From the IMG/VR virus record IMGVR_UViG_3300047558_000150, positions 1-43,011 of that record: a stretch of 43,011 bases of DNA. One strand, 5' to 3'. The DNA is from a virus. The notes beneath the pieces were generated by a model. It had not been told where the DNA came from and ran no database searches. It saw nothing but the letters and a program-made list of their open reading frames with translations. Position 1 is the stretch's first letter. Each line of letters starts with the position of its first letter. Both the position numbers and the translations under genes were made by a program. Shown piece by piece: positions 24,358 through 31,883 of this stretch.

Positions 24358-25077
24358 TTACACTGAAAGTAGTGCTTGAAACGAAACAGGGAACAAATTG
24401 CGCATTTCTTTTGCAATCAATTCAGCCACATCACGTGACTCTTTTTGTGCATGTGGATCAAGACGAAGCTTGCACATGTCGGCAAAGGCACCAAGGGAAC
24501 CTGACCAGATCCACTCGGTCATAGTGTTCTGTGGGAGAACCATACGAGCTTGCTCGGCACAGACACCAGCCTCAAGCATATCGTTGTATAGGATCAAAGA
24601 GTGTTCCACTAAGTTGGTAGACCCATTCTCAATGGTTTGCTCAGTGAAGCCCTGCATACGTAGGAAGGTTACAGGCTCGTCAGAACTCCCCTGCTTCACA
24701 TCCGCTGCCTTAGCTCGGTAGGTCTCTGGAAAGAAGAACTCAGGCTCATCATCCACATAACGACGGCTCACTTCATTCCAAGGTAAGAACTTGTGCTTGA
24801 CCAATTGACGAGCAACGAAGATCGGTGCCTTCACTCTGAATGACAGGAACGCATGGTTGAATGGAGACTTATGATTGTGCTTGGCCAAGTACGTGATGAG
24901 CTTCTTGTCTTGCTCAGAGAGCTTGAGATCATACACGATACCATGCTGCTCAAATGCAGGATGCGGTGAACGGTCCCAATCACTTTGCTTGTCAAATGAA
25001 ACACGGGCAGCATTCACAACACTCAAGTCAGAACCCATGTAATCTAAGAGTGTAACTTCAATATTGGCTACTTTCAT
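24358..25077 (-). CDS. thyX: Flavin-dependent thymidylate synthase ThyX
   Basis: 239 residues. Visible ThyX features are SVVNAARVSFDK near the start, KHNHKSPFNHAFLSFRVKAP, and the signature region RQLVKHKFLPWNEVSRRY (residues ~88-105, variant of RHRxxSxNExSxRY), then EPEFFFPE. It methylates dUMP to dTMP using FAD and methylene-tetrahydrofolate. A second, ThyA-fold enzyme is at 32.6-33.4 kb, so the two probably make different pyrimidines. Its ATG overlaps the stop of the PLP-enzyme gene. Confidence 0.92.
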   Translation of the reverse strand: MKVANIEVTLLDYMGSDLSVVNAARVSFDKQSDWDRSPHPAFEQHGIVYDLKLSEQDKKLITYLAKHNHKSPFNHAFLSFRVKAPIFVARQLVKHKFLPWNEVSRRYVDDEPEFFFPETYRAKAADVKQGSSDEPVTFLRMQGFTEQTIENGSTNLVEHSLILYNDMLEAGVCAEQARMVLPQNTMTEWIWSGSLGAFADMCKLRLDPHAQKESRDVAELIAKEMRNLFPVSFQALLSV

Positions 25078-26000
25078 ACTCTCCCTTTTTCTAAGTCAGT
25101 CATATCGTGCCACTCTCGTTGGCTGTGGATCTTGGCCTTATCGACCATGCCCAACCGAGCCTCAATCACAGCATCAGCACCAACGTTGATGAAGATCGAT
25201 CCTGGTTTGCCTTCAGTAACAAACCTGTTCCAAGCCTTGGCATCATAGGTTGCCGTGGTCTGGAATGGAGGAGTGTCTTTAGATGGCTTCAGGAACGGTA
25301 TGGTTGCCGAGATCACATCACCACGGCCAATCTCACCATCATGGATGTTACGAGACACAGCCACAGAGACTGGGTTTGCATTAGGCCAACCAATTTGTAG
25401 ACCACGGATCATGGTGCCAGTTGAGGTAGCACAATAGAATTCCGTAGGTTCACCAATCTTCTCAGTGACACGGTTGGCAAGGTTCACGATGCCGGCGGTA
25501 ACCTCAGGCACACCGCTCAGTCCAAATGGCAGGAACTTGGCTCCATTCTTCTCAGCCCAGCGCTTGGCATAGACATTGAGAGTGGGCATGGCCGCGATCT
25601 TGATGAACCGCAGGTCAGCACCATAGGAATCCAAAACAGCCTGATGATTGCTCACCTCTTTGGATGCTGGGCAGAAGAACACGACCTTCTTATTGTACAT
25701 CTTGCCAAGGACGCAGATGGCCTCAGGTGCATGGCCAACACGAGGTGCACAATAGACTAGGGTGTCTTCTTGGATCTCACTGATCATCTTCTCGGCAGCG
25801 AAGGCCTTGAAGCCTGCTGGAGACAGATCACAACGCAAGACCCACTTGTCTTCAAAGCGCTCAAGGAGATCCTCAGGGCGTGGCAGCTTTGGGTCAAAAG
25901 AACCATACATGTTTGTGTAATAGTCCTTGGCCTCAAGCACAGTCATCCCTTGTGGAATGTCCTTATTGCTTTGATCGTTGGTGATTGAAAATAGACTCAT
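25074..26000 (-). CDS. Fold-type II PLP-dependent enzyme, possible base-modification enzyme
   Basis: 308 residues. Pattern of the tryptophan synthase-beta/cysteine synthase fold: candidate Schiff-base Lys in LSPAGFKAFAAEKM (residue ~63), a substrate loop APRVGHAPEAI, a second-domain GLSGVPEVTAGI, and the phosphate-binding STGTMIRGLQ (~192). This fold performs beta-replacement or elimination on amino acids. Phage metabolism rarely needs it, but phages with amino-acid-derived hypermodified thymine carry PLP enzymes. Its position between ThyX and the putative pyrophosphorylase-family gene favours that role (inference). Substrate unknown. Confidence 0.75.
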   Translation of the reverse strand: MSLFSITNDQSNKDIPQGMTVLEAKDYYTNMYGSFDPKLPRPEDLLERFEDKWVLRCDLSPAGFKAFAAEKMISEIQEDTLVYCAPRVGHAPEAICVLGKMYNKKVVFFCPASKEVSNHQAVLDSYGADLRFIKIAAMPTLNVYAKRWAEKNGAKFLPFGLSGVPEVTAGIVNLANRVTEKIGEPTEFYCATSTGTMIRGLQIGWPNANPVSVAVSRNIHDGEIGRGDVISATIPFLKPSKDTPPFQTTATYDAKAWNRFVTEGKPGSIFINVGADAVIEARLGMVDKAKIHSQREWHDMTDLEKGRV

Positions 26001-26306
26001 TCAATTTCCTGAAATTTGTTTTGCATATTCTACTACTTCAGCGCTGTAGCTACTCGGAAGGGATGAACCAACTCCTTGCACTGGCGAATCAGCAGAACAC
26101 ACAGCACGGGCTTTACGCTCAAGAACGTCGTAGTCCAGATCTGGCAAAATAGGTTCTGCAAGAACGTAGTAGAGATAGCGATGGGCCAACACTTGCTTCT
26201 CAAGGTCTGCTGCTTCGTCATTCTTTTTCTTACCAAATGTTAGTTCCCAATTGCTCTCAAACCCTTTACGGTCTGGGATGGGACGTGGAACTGATCCTTT
26301 ACCCAT
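26001..26306 (-). CDS. Stand-alone NAD-dependent DNA ligase domain Ia-like protein
   Basis: 101 residues from the ATG at 26306, which overlaps the previous stop (TAATG) and has AGAGGAA upstream. The second half, AHRYLYYVLAEPILPDLDYD, ERKARAV and DSPVQGVGSSLPSSYS, closely resembles domain Ia and the following linker of LigA, which binds NAD. The adenylation core with the catalytic Lys is absent, so it cannot ligate alone. It could be an NAD-binding remnant or a modulator of host ligase. Confidence 0.65.
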   Translation of the reverse strand: MGKGSVPRPIPDRKGFESNWELTFGKKKNDEAADLEKQVLAHRYLYYVLAEPILPDLDYDVLERKARAVCSADSPVQGVGSSLPSSYSAEVVEYAKQISGN

Positions 26307-26473
26307 TACATTTCCTCTTCCATTGAATCTGTGCGATAGCCACAAGTGTGGCACTCAAATTGAAATTTCACAAAGCCAACCCCTAGTTCTTCGCTATATG
26401 CACGAGACAACACTCGTAGAACTAGATCGTCACGGCAATGTGGACATGTTTGCGGTTCATCATCTTCATCCAT
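26306..26473 (-). CDS. Small zinc-ribbon protein
   Basis: 55 residues from the ATG at 26473, chosen for TAGGAGATTGT upstream. Two CxxC pairs (TCPHCRDD near residue 9 and ECHTCGYR near 44) form a zinc ribbon, followed by an acidic end SMEEEM. Possible nucleic-acid or protein binder; function unknown. Confidence 0.72.
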   Translation of the reverse strand: MDEDDEPQTCPHCRDDLVLRVLSRAYSEELGVGFVKFQFECHTCGYRTDSMEEEM

Positions 26474-26481
26474 ACAATCTC

Positions 26482-26628
26482 CTATTTCAAATTCATGTAT
26501 AAGCCAATCTGAGCCGCAGCGTACCCTATCCACATCACAGCGTTGCCCACTGCACCTTTGGAAAGCTGCAAGACACCAACAATGAAATAGCTAAGGCCTG
26601 TGGCACCAACTAAGAACTGCTCGATCAT
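26482..26628 (-). CDS. 48-residue membrane protein
   Basis: MIEQFLVGATGLSYFIVGVL, then a turn with QLSKGAVG and a second hydrophobic stretch MWIGYAAAQIGLYMNL. Probably two membrane helices with a short positive loop. Ribosome site GGAGG eight bases upstream; start overlaps the stop of the 35-residue upstream gene (ATGA). Function unknown. Confidence 0.65.
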   Translation of the reverse strand: MIEQFLVGATGLSYFIVGVLQLSKGAVGNAVMWIGYAAAQIGLYMNLK

Positions 26629-26732
26629 AAGGGAGCCTCCGGCAGCTGTTGACGTTGCTGACGCTCGTACTCATGCTTTTGTGCAGGAGTCCAAGGCTTC
26701 AACGGATTTTCTTTGGTTGGGAACGGCCACAT
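26625..26732 (-). CDS. 35-residue Pro/Gln-rich peptide
   Basis: MWPFPTKENPLKPWTPAQKH then EYERQQRQQLPEAPL. Start overlaps the previous stop (TAATG) and the end overlaps the next start (ATGA), so it is framed exactly between two tiny membrane-protein genes. Translation is likely coupled. No known family. Confidence 0.5.
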   Translation of the reverse strand: MWPFPTKENPLKPWTPAQKHEYERQQRQQLPEAPL

Positions 26733-26809
26733 TATGCTGTCATCCATACAACGAGAATGGTAATAAAGCCCAAAACATAAATGATGCGATCAGTAAGTTG
26801 GTTGTTCAT
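26732..26809 (-). CDS. 25-residue membrane peptide
   Basis: MNNQLTDRIIYVLGFITILV plus VWMTA: one membrane helix after a short polar head. GGAG lies eight bases upstream of the ATG. First of three overlapping tiny genes between the ligase-like and pyrophosphorylase-like genes. Confidence 0.5.
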   Translation of the reverse strand: MNNQLTDRIIYVLGFITILVVWMTA

Positions 26810-26907
26810 TTGAAATCTCCAAAAGAGTTGTTGCGATGGATGAATATTACCACTAACTGATCAGCACCACGATAAATGTTTTTAATCGAGCCGATATAGA
26901 GAATTTA

Positions 26908-27921
26908 TCAGGGCTGACGGCCCTTGGGATGGCTCTTGATCGCTGAGTTGTTCCATACAGCAGCACGATCTAAGTGTGCGTAGGTTTGCTCACGATTGTC
27001 TGGGATGTAGTTCTCAACGTACCGAATGTAATCACACATAACGTCTTCAAGATCGCGTGGTGCGCCACCTGTGCGGCTCACGGCTAACTTCATGACTGCA
27101 TCGTAGAACTGGTCTTTGGTGCCCTTGCCAACCTTAGTTGCAAAGAGATCCATGGCTTCCTTGGCATTCTTGCCGTAGTACATGTGGCTATCTTCATCTA
27201 CCAATTCAGGGTAGTAGTCAGCCAAATCAGCAGCTATAGCTGTGAATACAAAATGGAAAGCATTGATCCCACTCGACTTGTTAAAGGCACACATATAGTC
27301 CGCAAGCTCACGAATGGTGACTTTACGGCCAAATAGTTGTCCGTTGTTCTGTATGTAATCTACAAGTTCACGAGCAAGCATTGGGGCCAATTCACAGAGA
27401 TAGAGTTTGCCACCAGTCTTGTACCCAAAGTTTGGCTTAGGAAACGCAGGGATCTGGTTGCCAATTGAAGTGAACATAGGTCGATCATAGACCTTGATGA
27501 ATTGCTTCATCTGATCGATGCCATCCATTTCAACTAACTGAGGCAGGATCGTATTGCGGTAACCATGGTCAGACTCAAAGGAAGCACCAGAGCCTGTAAG
27601 ACGATGCAACAAGAAGACGTAGATCCAATCTTCCATCTGCCAACGATCATGGAGATCTTCAGCACGAAGGCAGACTTCACGCTGCATACCATTGAGCTTG
27701 TGGAACTTTGGTGTGTTTGTGCCGTGCCACAGGTCTTGCAGCATATTGCTGAAGCCAGCATAGCGACGTTCGACAGTATCGTAGATGTGCACTTGCTCCA
27801 TCAGATCATCATTGACTTGGCCTAGGTAGCTTTGGCCACCTAGGTTGCAGAAGTTCTGAAGGACTGTGGCCTTATCGTAGTAGGTCAGGAAATCATCAAA
27901 GTAAGGCGTAGGCTGGATCAA
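26908..27921 (-). CDS. Possible alpha-glutamyl/putrescinyl-thymine pyrophosphorylase-family protein
   Basis: 337 residues, start MIQPTPYFDDFLTYYDKATV. All-helical pattern with conserved-looking blocks DWIYVFLLHRLTGSGASFES, HGYRNTILPQLV, GYKTGGKLYLCELAPMLARE, NAFHFVFTAIAADLADYYPE and MYYGKNAKEA. These recall the helical protein family tied to alpha-glutamyl/putrescinyl-thymine formation in phages with hypermodified thymine, in which a kinase phosphorylates hydroxymethyl-uracil in DNA and this family transfers an amino acid or amine. Context (PLP enzyme, hydroxymethylase-like ThyA, kinase, deaminase) agrees. Assignment is from memory of the family pattern and needs a profile search. Confidence 0.5.
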   Translation of the reverse strand: MIQPTPYFDDFLTYYDKATVLQNFCNLGGQSYLGQVNDDLMEQVHIYDTVERRYAGFSNMLQDLWHGTNTPKFHKLNGMQREVCLRAEDLHDRWQMEDWIYVFLLHRLTGSGASFESDHGYRNTILPQLVEMDGIDQMKQFIKVYDRPMFTSIGNQIPAFPKPNFGYKTGGKLYLCELAPMLARELVDYIQNNGQLFGRKVTIRELADYMCAFNKSSGINAFHFVFTAIAADLADYYPELVDEDSHMYYGKNAKEAMDLFATKVGKGTKDQFYDAVMKLAVSRTGGAPRDLEDVMCDYIRYVENYIPDNREQTYAHLDRAAVWNNSAIKSHPKGRQP

Positions 27922-28145
27922 TTGAGTCCCCTTGCTACGATAGCGTTGGAGTAAAGTGTCACGCCAAGCCGATAAGCTTTGTATTCAGCCATTGTTGCAA
28001 ACTCTGCTGGTGACCTAGCCAACTCATACTGAAGGTCAATGCAGTCCAAGCGCTCTCGTTGAAGAGCATTACTCAAAGAGGTGTGGTGATCAGCTGCTCG
28101 AATCCACAGCGCTTCATCAATGATTTTTGCTTCAATTAAATTCAT
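27918..28145 (-). CDS. Small helical protein
   Basis: 75 residues, start MNLIEAKIIDEALWIRAADH. Entirely helical, no cysteines or membrane segment; central LQRERLDCIDLQYELAR. Its stop overlaps the start of the next gene (ATGA). Likely co-expressed with the modification-type gene; function unknown. Confidence 0.65.
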   Translation of the reverse strand: MNLIEAKIIDEALWIRAADHHTSLSNALQRERLDCIDLQYELARSPAEFATMAEYKAYRLGVTLYSNAIVARGLN

Positions 28146-28294
28146 GGTTGGAATTGGCTTTCGTCTACTGCAATGATGTATTCCTTGGAAGCCTCGATCT
28201 CATTGACCACTTCATTCAGGACTTCAAGAACGTGATTGATGTGATAGCCACTACGCAGCTTCAGCAAACAAATCTTCTTGATCTCGTTTTTCAT
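28142..28294 (-). CDS. 50-residue helical protein
   Basis: MKNEIKKICLLKLRSGYHIN then HVLEVLNEVVNEIEASKEYI. The ATG lies within the end of the SGNH-like gene (44-base overlap), with GAGAAACGAG-type purines upstream; the end overlaps the next ATG. Amphipathic helix pair, function unknown. Confidence 0.55.
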   Translation of the reverse strand: MKNEIKKICLLKLRSGYHINHVLEVLNEVVNEIEASKEYIIAVDESQFQP

Positions 28295-29288
28295 GTTGTC
28301 TTGTAGGTTTGTCATGCAACTTCCAAAGATAGAACTCAGGGCTAATGTGCACCGAGCGGGGTTTTTCCATTACAGCGAAGTCTAATTCGCCTTGATCGTT
28401 CTTGAATGACTGAGGCCACTTGATGAAGTTGAAGCCATACTCACGGCAACCAACCTCAAGCTCATGAGCAAAGATACGGCGAAGGTTGTTTCGCTCAGAC
28501 CATGTGCCATAGAACGGTGTACCTTTGTACCAACCAGTCTTGGGTAGTACTCGGCTCTCATTTTCGATTGGCAGAGGCTCAACCACATCGATGGCATCAA
28601 GTTTGTACTTGGTCGCCATAGTCACTAGCTGATGGATGTACTCAGAAGCCAGTACCATAGTGTCCACGATAGGCGATGGGCTACGCATCAAATGATGACG
28701 AATGTCGATGTTGCCAAAGTAGGTCCGAAGGTACCGAACATCTGGATGAAGACTCAGCTGCTGATCGATCAGTCCAGACTTCAAGGCTCCATAAAGAGTT
28801 TTACCATCATTACGGCTGATAGAGGCAGAAGGCACCCAAGCGCTAACAGAATGACTATCCCCAATGACCAGTGTTGACGTAGGGATTGAAGCCATCGTGA
28901 CCGTTTGAGCCTGTCTGCACACAGCATCAATACGTGCGAAATCAAGACTTTTGTAGCGAGCAGAAGCCCCATCGCACAAACGAGACTTAGCCCTAGTGCC
29001 ATATAGAGGACAGTCAATGTCCAAGCTATAGAGTCTTCCAGTGAAGTTTTGAATGAGCTCCAAGCGAGCTGCAAGTTTGTCATAACTCTCCTCAGTTTTC
29101 AGGAAGTAATTGAGGCCTTTGGAATCCTCATTGAACTCCATGCCGTGGTCAAAGTAGACCTCAGGTGCACTGGTGTAGTCGTTAGCGTAGGCCATCTTCT
29201 GATTCAGCTTAGTGGACCAGAGATGGCCCCATCCTGCTCGGTGTGAGTAGATGCGCTCTGAGTGAGGCGTGATGGGGCTGACGATCAT
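28251..29288 (-). CDS. SGNH-like hydrolase-fold protein
   Basis: 345 residues. The block TLVIGDSHSVSAW (residues ~138-150) is the GDSx nucleophile motif of the SGNH superfamily; YFGNIDIRHHLM resembles the Gly/Asn block III region (GxND), and the C-terminal VHISPEFYLWKLHD could give the catalytic His. The N-terminal ~130 residues are a separate domain. SGNH enzymes are esterases or acyltransferases; inside this gene set it might add or remove an acyl group on a modified base, or act on a host surface polymer. Substrate unknown. Confidence 0.55.
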   Translation of the reverse strand: MIVSPITPHSERIYSHRAGWGHLWSTKLNQKMAYANDYTSAPEVYFDHGMEFNEDSKGLNYFLKTEESYDKLAARLELIQNFTGRLYSLDIDCPLYGTRAKSRLCDGASARYKSLDFARIDAVCRQAQTVTMASIPTSTLVIGDSHSVSAWVPSASISRNDGKTLYGALKSGLIDQQLSLHPDVRYLRTYFGNIDIRHHLMRSPSPIVDTMVLASEYIHQLVTMATKYKLDAIDVVEPLPIENESRVLPKTGWYKGTPFYGTWSERNNLRRIFAHELEVGCREYGFNFIKWPQSFKNDQGELDFAVMEKPRSVHISPEFYLWKLHDKPTRQHEKRDQEDLFAEAA

Positions 29289-29289
29289 C

Positions 29290-29433
29290 TTAGGCTGCCG
29301 TGAAGTATGTGATCCAAAGCAATCGCAAGATGCCTAGGTCAATGATGAAAGCCTCACAGCCATCATCTTCACCACGAGCCCACTCAAAACCTACGTTGAA
29401 ACCAGTAATCCAGTAGTGTTGAAATTCAGTCAT
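29290..29433 (-). CDS. 47-residue hypothetical protein
   Basis: MTEFQHYWITGFNVGFEWAR then GEDDGCEAFIIDLGILRLLW. AAGGATTGAT upstream of the ATG. An aromatic, partly hydrophobic peptide; the C-terminal half could be membrane associated. Function unknown. Confidence 0.55.
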   Translation of the reverse strand: MTEFQHYWITGFNVGFEWARGEDDGCEAFIIDLGILRLLWITYFTAA

Positions 29434-29434
29434 A

Positions 29435-29593
29435 TCAATCCTTAGAAGCAATAAACAAAGCACCGGCCAAAACGAAGATGACCATAAACAAATTTACGAT
29501 AGATGGTGCCAATACCAGCCACCAAGACCAATCAATGAAGTCAAACAGACGCGCTGCTACAAAGATCAGGGTCAAAATATTCAAAAATCCCAT
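29435..29593 (-). CDS. 52-residue membrane protein
   Basis: Started at the ATG at 29593 (MGFLNILTLIFVAARLFDFI) because AAGGATTGAACTC precedes it. Two membrane helices separated by DWSWW, with the second APSIVNLFMVIFVLAGALFI and a charged end ASKD. Holin-like in shape but far from the lysis genes; could also be an antitoxin or exclusion peptide. Function unknown. Confidence 0.6.
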   Translation of the reverse strand: MGFLNILTLIFVAARLFDFIDWSWWLVLAPSIVNLFMVIFVLAGALFIASKD

Positions 29594-29598
29594 GAGTT

Positions 29599-29757
29599 CA
29601 ATCCTTAATAGATTTAATATCGCTGACAATTTCTTCAACAGCTTCTGCTACTGGTTCCAAGACAGCATTTGCAAGTTCTACCACAGCCTCAACAGGCGCA
29701 GCAGCAATCTTGACTGTGTTTTCTACTACGTCAAAAAGTGATCCAAACAATCCCATA
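29599..29757 (-). CDS. 52-residue amphipathic/acidic protein
   Basis: MGLFGSLFDVVENTVKIAAA then PVEAVVELANAVLEPVAEAV. AAAAGGAGAAACT gives a strong ribosome site. Val/Ala/Glu-rich continuous helix with an N-terminal hydrophobic patch, suggesting membrane-surface association. It precedes the membrane protein by six bases and may act with it. Confidence 0.6.
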
Positions 29758-29767
29758 GTTTCTCCTT

Positions 29768-31378
29768 TTAGAATGGGTCTACAGCCATCTCTTCAGTTAG
29801 ACGGCCTGTGTGTCGATTGTAATGCAGTTCTCCAGCAACTCCTGTGTCGCCAGTGAAGCGGTTTTTAAGTACTCGTACTGTCGTTTTGTTAGGTGTATCG
29901 GACTGCTGATCTCGTTCAAGACCAATAACAATATCTGACAATTGCGCAATAGAGTGGCTTCCTCGGAGTTGAGAAAGCGAGGTCGTTGCCCCTTCTTCGT
30001 GTCCTTTATTTCCATCTGGCCTTTTCAAGTGAGAAACTAAAATCATGCCCACGCCAGTTTCTTCAACCAACGTACGCAGCATTGTCATTGCGTTGTCTAA
30101 AAGCCTGCGCTCATCACCGTCACCAAGGCCCGACACGACAATAGACAAGTGATCGAGCACAATCCAACTACAGCCCAAACCTTTGGCCATATACCGGACT
30201 CGTTCAACCAAGTTCGAGACATCAGTACTACCGAAATGGTCATATAGATATAAGCGACCAGACCCGCACACGCTATCAAAAGCATTTCTAAGTTCATCGT
30301 CATTCACTCCTTCTTTTGAAATATGAATTGGCTTGTTCAATTCGATGCCCATCATGCCAAGCAATGTGCGCTTAGGGTTCTCCTCAAGCATCAACATTCC
30401 TACGGTTTCTTGATGAGCAAGAAGATGGTGTGCAATCTCACGTACAAAAGCGCTTTTACCAATGCCTGATCCTGCAGTGACCGTGATCAGTTCACCACGA
30501 CGAAGGCCTTTGGTTTTCTCTGTGAGACCAAGGTAAGGATAGGGAACTGAATCAGTCTCTTCCTCTTTGGACACAGAGTCCCAAAGGTCGCCAGCACTCA
30601 CAATGCCATCAGGACGGTATTGCTTGGCTTGCCATACTGCTGAGACGAGTTCTTGCACTCGGCCTTGCAACAGCATGTCGTTAGGATCTTTGAGTGGTAG
30701 GTGAGCAACCTTGGCCTTACCAGGGGATAACAGTGCAGCACACTCTGATGCTGCCTTCTGGCCTGGTTCATCCATATCGAACATGAACACGACAGTCTCA
30801 AAACCTGAGAAGAAGTCGAGGTTCTGTTGGATCGAACGCTTAGCGCCTTGGGCTCCGTTAGGTACACTCACAACAGGCCACTTGTTGCCAAGAGCCTGAC
30901 TCACTGAAAGGCAATCAATCTCACCCTCAGTGACCACAAGCATTTTGCTAGATGTAAAAAGCTGTTGGCCAAATAGTGATAGCTTAGCGCCTTCACCAAT
31001 GATCTTGAACTTTTTGTCCTTATCCCGAATCTTACATGCCACGACAGCACCATCGCTGTAGTATGGAGCAAAGTGAACCTTGCGACCCTCATACTCACCA
31101 ATGCGATAGCCATAACGACGGCACGTATCTTCAGAGATACCGCGGGCCTTAAGCCCGATAACTTCAGCTTCATTGTAACCAGTCACACTACTCGGTTTCT
31201 TGTTGCTTGTTGCTGCTTGTTCCATGTCTGATGATTTCTCGTAGTGTCCACAGCCAAAGCAGTGGCCATGCCCATCTGAGTACCGAGCTAGATTGTCTCG
31301 GCTACCACATGCAGGGCACGGCTCACGCCTGATGAACGTGGACTCCACATTTTCTGAGGAATTCAATACCACTCCCAT
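29768..31378 (-). CDS. Primase-helicase (T7 gp4-like)
   Basis: 536 residues from the ATG at 31378 (start uncertain; the frame is open to 31507). Zinc-binding primase domain CPACGS...CFGCG (residues ~20-42), TOPRIM-like MLVVTEGEIDCLSVSQAL and VFMFDMDEPGQKA, then the RecA-type helicase with Walker A TAGSGIGKSAFVRE (~298), Walker B WIVLDHLSIV and LRGSHSIAQLSDIVIGLERD. It ends in Phe after acidic residues (MAVDPF), like T7 gp4, whose terminal Phe contacts the polymerase. It unwinds DNA and makes primers at the fork. Confidence 0.93.
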   Translation of the reverse strand: MGVVLNSSENVESTFIRREPCPACGSRDNLARYSDGHGHCFGCGHYEKSSDMEQAATSNKKPSSVTGYNEAEVIGLKARGISEDTCRRYGYRIGEYEGRKVHFAPYYSDGAVVACKIRDKDKKFKIIGEGAKLSLFGQQLFTSSKMLVVTEGEIDCLSVSQALGNKWPVVSVPNGAQGAKRSIQQNLDFFSGFETVVFMFDMDEPGQKAASECAALLSPGKAKVAHLPLKDPNDMLLQGRVQELVSAVWQAKQYRPDGIVSAGDLWDSVSKEEETDSVPYPYLGLTEKTKGLRRGELITVTAGSGIGKSAFVREIAHHLLAHQETVGMLMLEENPKRTLLGMMGIELNKPIHISKEGVNDDELRNAFDSVCGSGRLYLYDHFGSTDVSNLVERVRYMAKGLGCSWIVLDHLSIVVSGLGDGDERRLLDNAMTMLRTLVEETGVGMILVSHLKRPDGNKGHEEGATTSLSQLRGSHSIAQLSDIVIGLERDQQSDTPNKTTVRVLKNRFTGDTGVAGELHYNRHTGRLTEEMAVDPF

Positions 31379-31883
31379 CTCTGTATGAGTCTCGATAGAA
31401 AACCTGCTTGATGCCAGCCTGATAGATAGACTTGGCACATTCAAAGCAGGGCGATAGGGTGAGGACCAACGTGCAGCCTTCAGTTGCCAATCCGTTGCGT
31501 GCAGCAAACATCATGGCATTCATCTCAGCGTGCAGGACTTCCTTCTTGGTTTCTAGGAAGGCTATATGACCACTAGGCCACGAAAGCTCTTCCTCACAGT
31601 TGTTGTCCCAGCCAGAAGGCATCCCGTTGTAACCAACTGAGATGACCCTGTTGTCTTTGACAATGACTGCACCAACCTTGGCTCTACGCGAGTGGCTCAA
31701 AGCTGCGTATGCTTCCGCTGCTTTCAAATGGGCATTCAGCAAAGAGGGCTTTAAGTCGGCCGTGGTTGCCTGAGTGATCAGGTCCAGTCCAACCGGGTGG
31801 TTTAATAAGGTCGAATCCCCCAGAAGACTCTCGTCCAGGTTTGACTCCACGCTCTTTGGCCATATTGGCTTTGTGAACTTCAT
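31323..31883 (-). CDS. dCMP deaminase
   Basis: The catalytic domain is clear: VGAVIVKDNRVISVGYNGMP, zinc ligands in HAEMNAMMF and SPCFECAKSIYQAG. It converts dCMP to dUMP, substrate for ThyX or a hydroxymethylase. The start is uncertain: the ATG at 31883 gives 186 residues but makes a ~200-base overlap with MazG in another frame. Recognisable homology starts near 31742 (LLNAHLKAAEAYAALSHSRR), where a TTG could be the real start. The distal end overlaps the primase-helicase start by about 56 bases. Confidence 0.85.
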   Translation of the reverse strand: MKFTKPIWPKSVESNLDESLLGDSTLLNHPVGLDLITQATTADLKPSLLNAHLKAAEAYAALSHSRRAKVGAVIVKDNRVISVGYNGMPSGWDNNCEEELSWPSGHIAFLETKKEVLHAEMNAMMFAARNGLATEGCTLVLTLSPCFECAKSIYQAGIKQVFYRDSYRDGSGIEFLRKCGVHVHQA

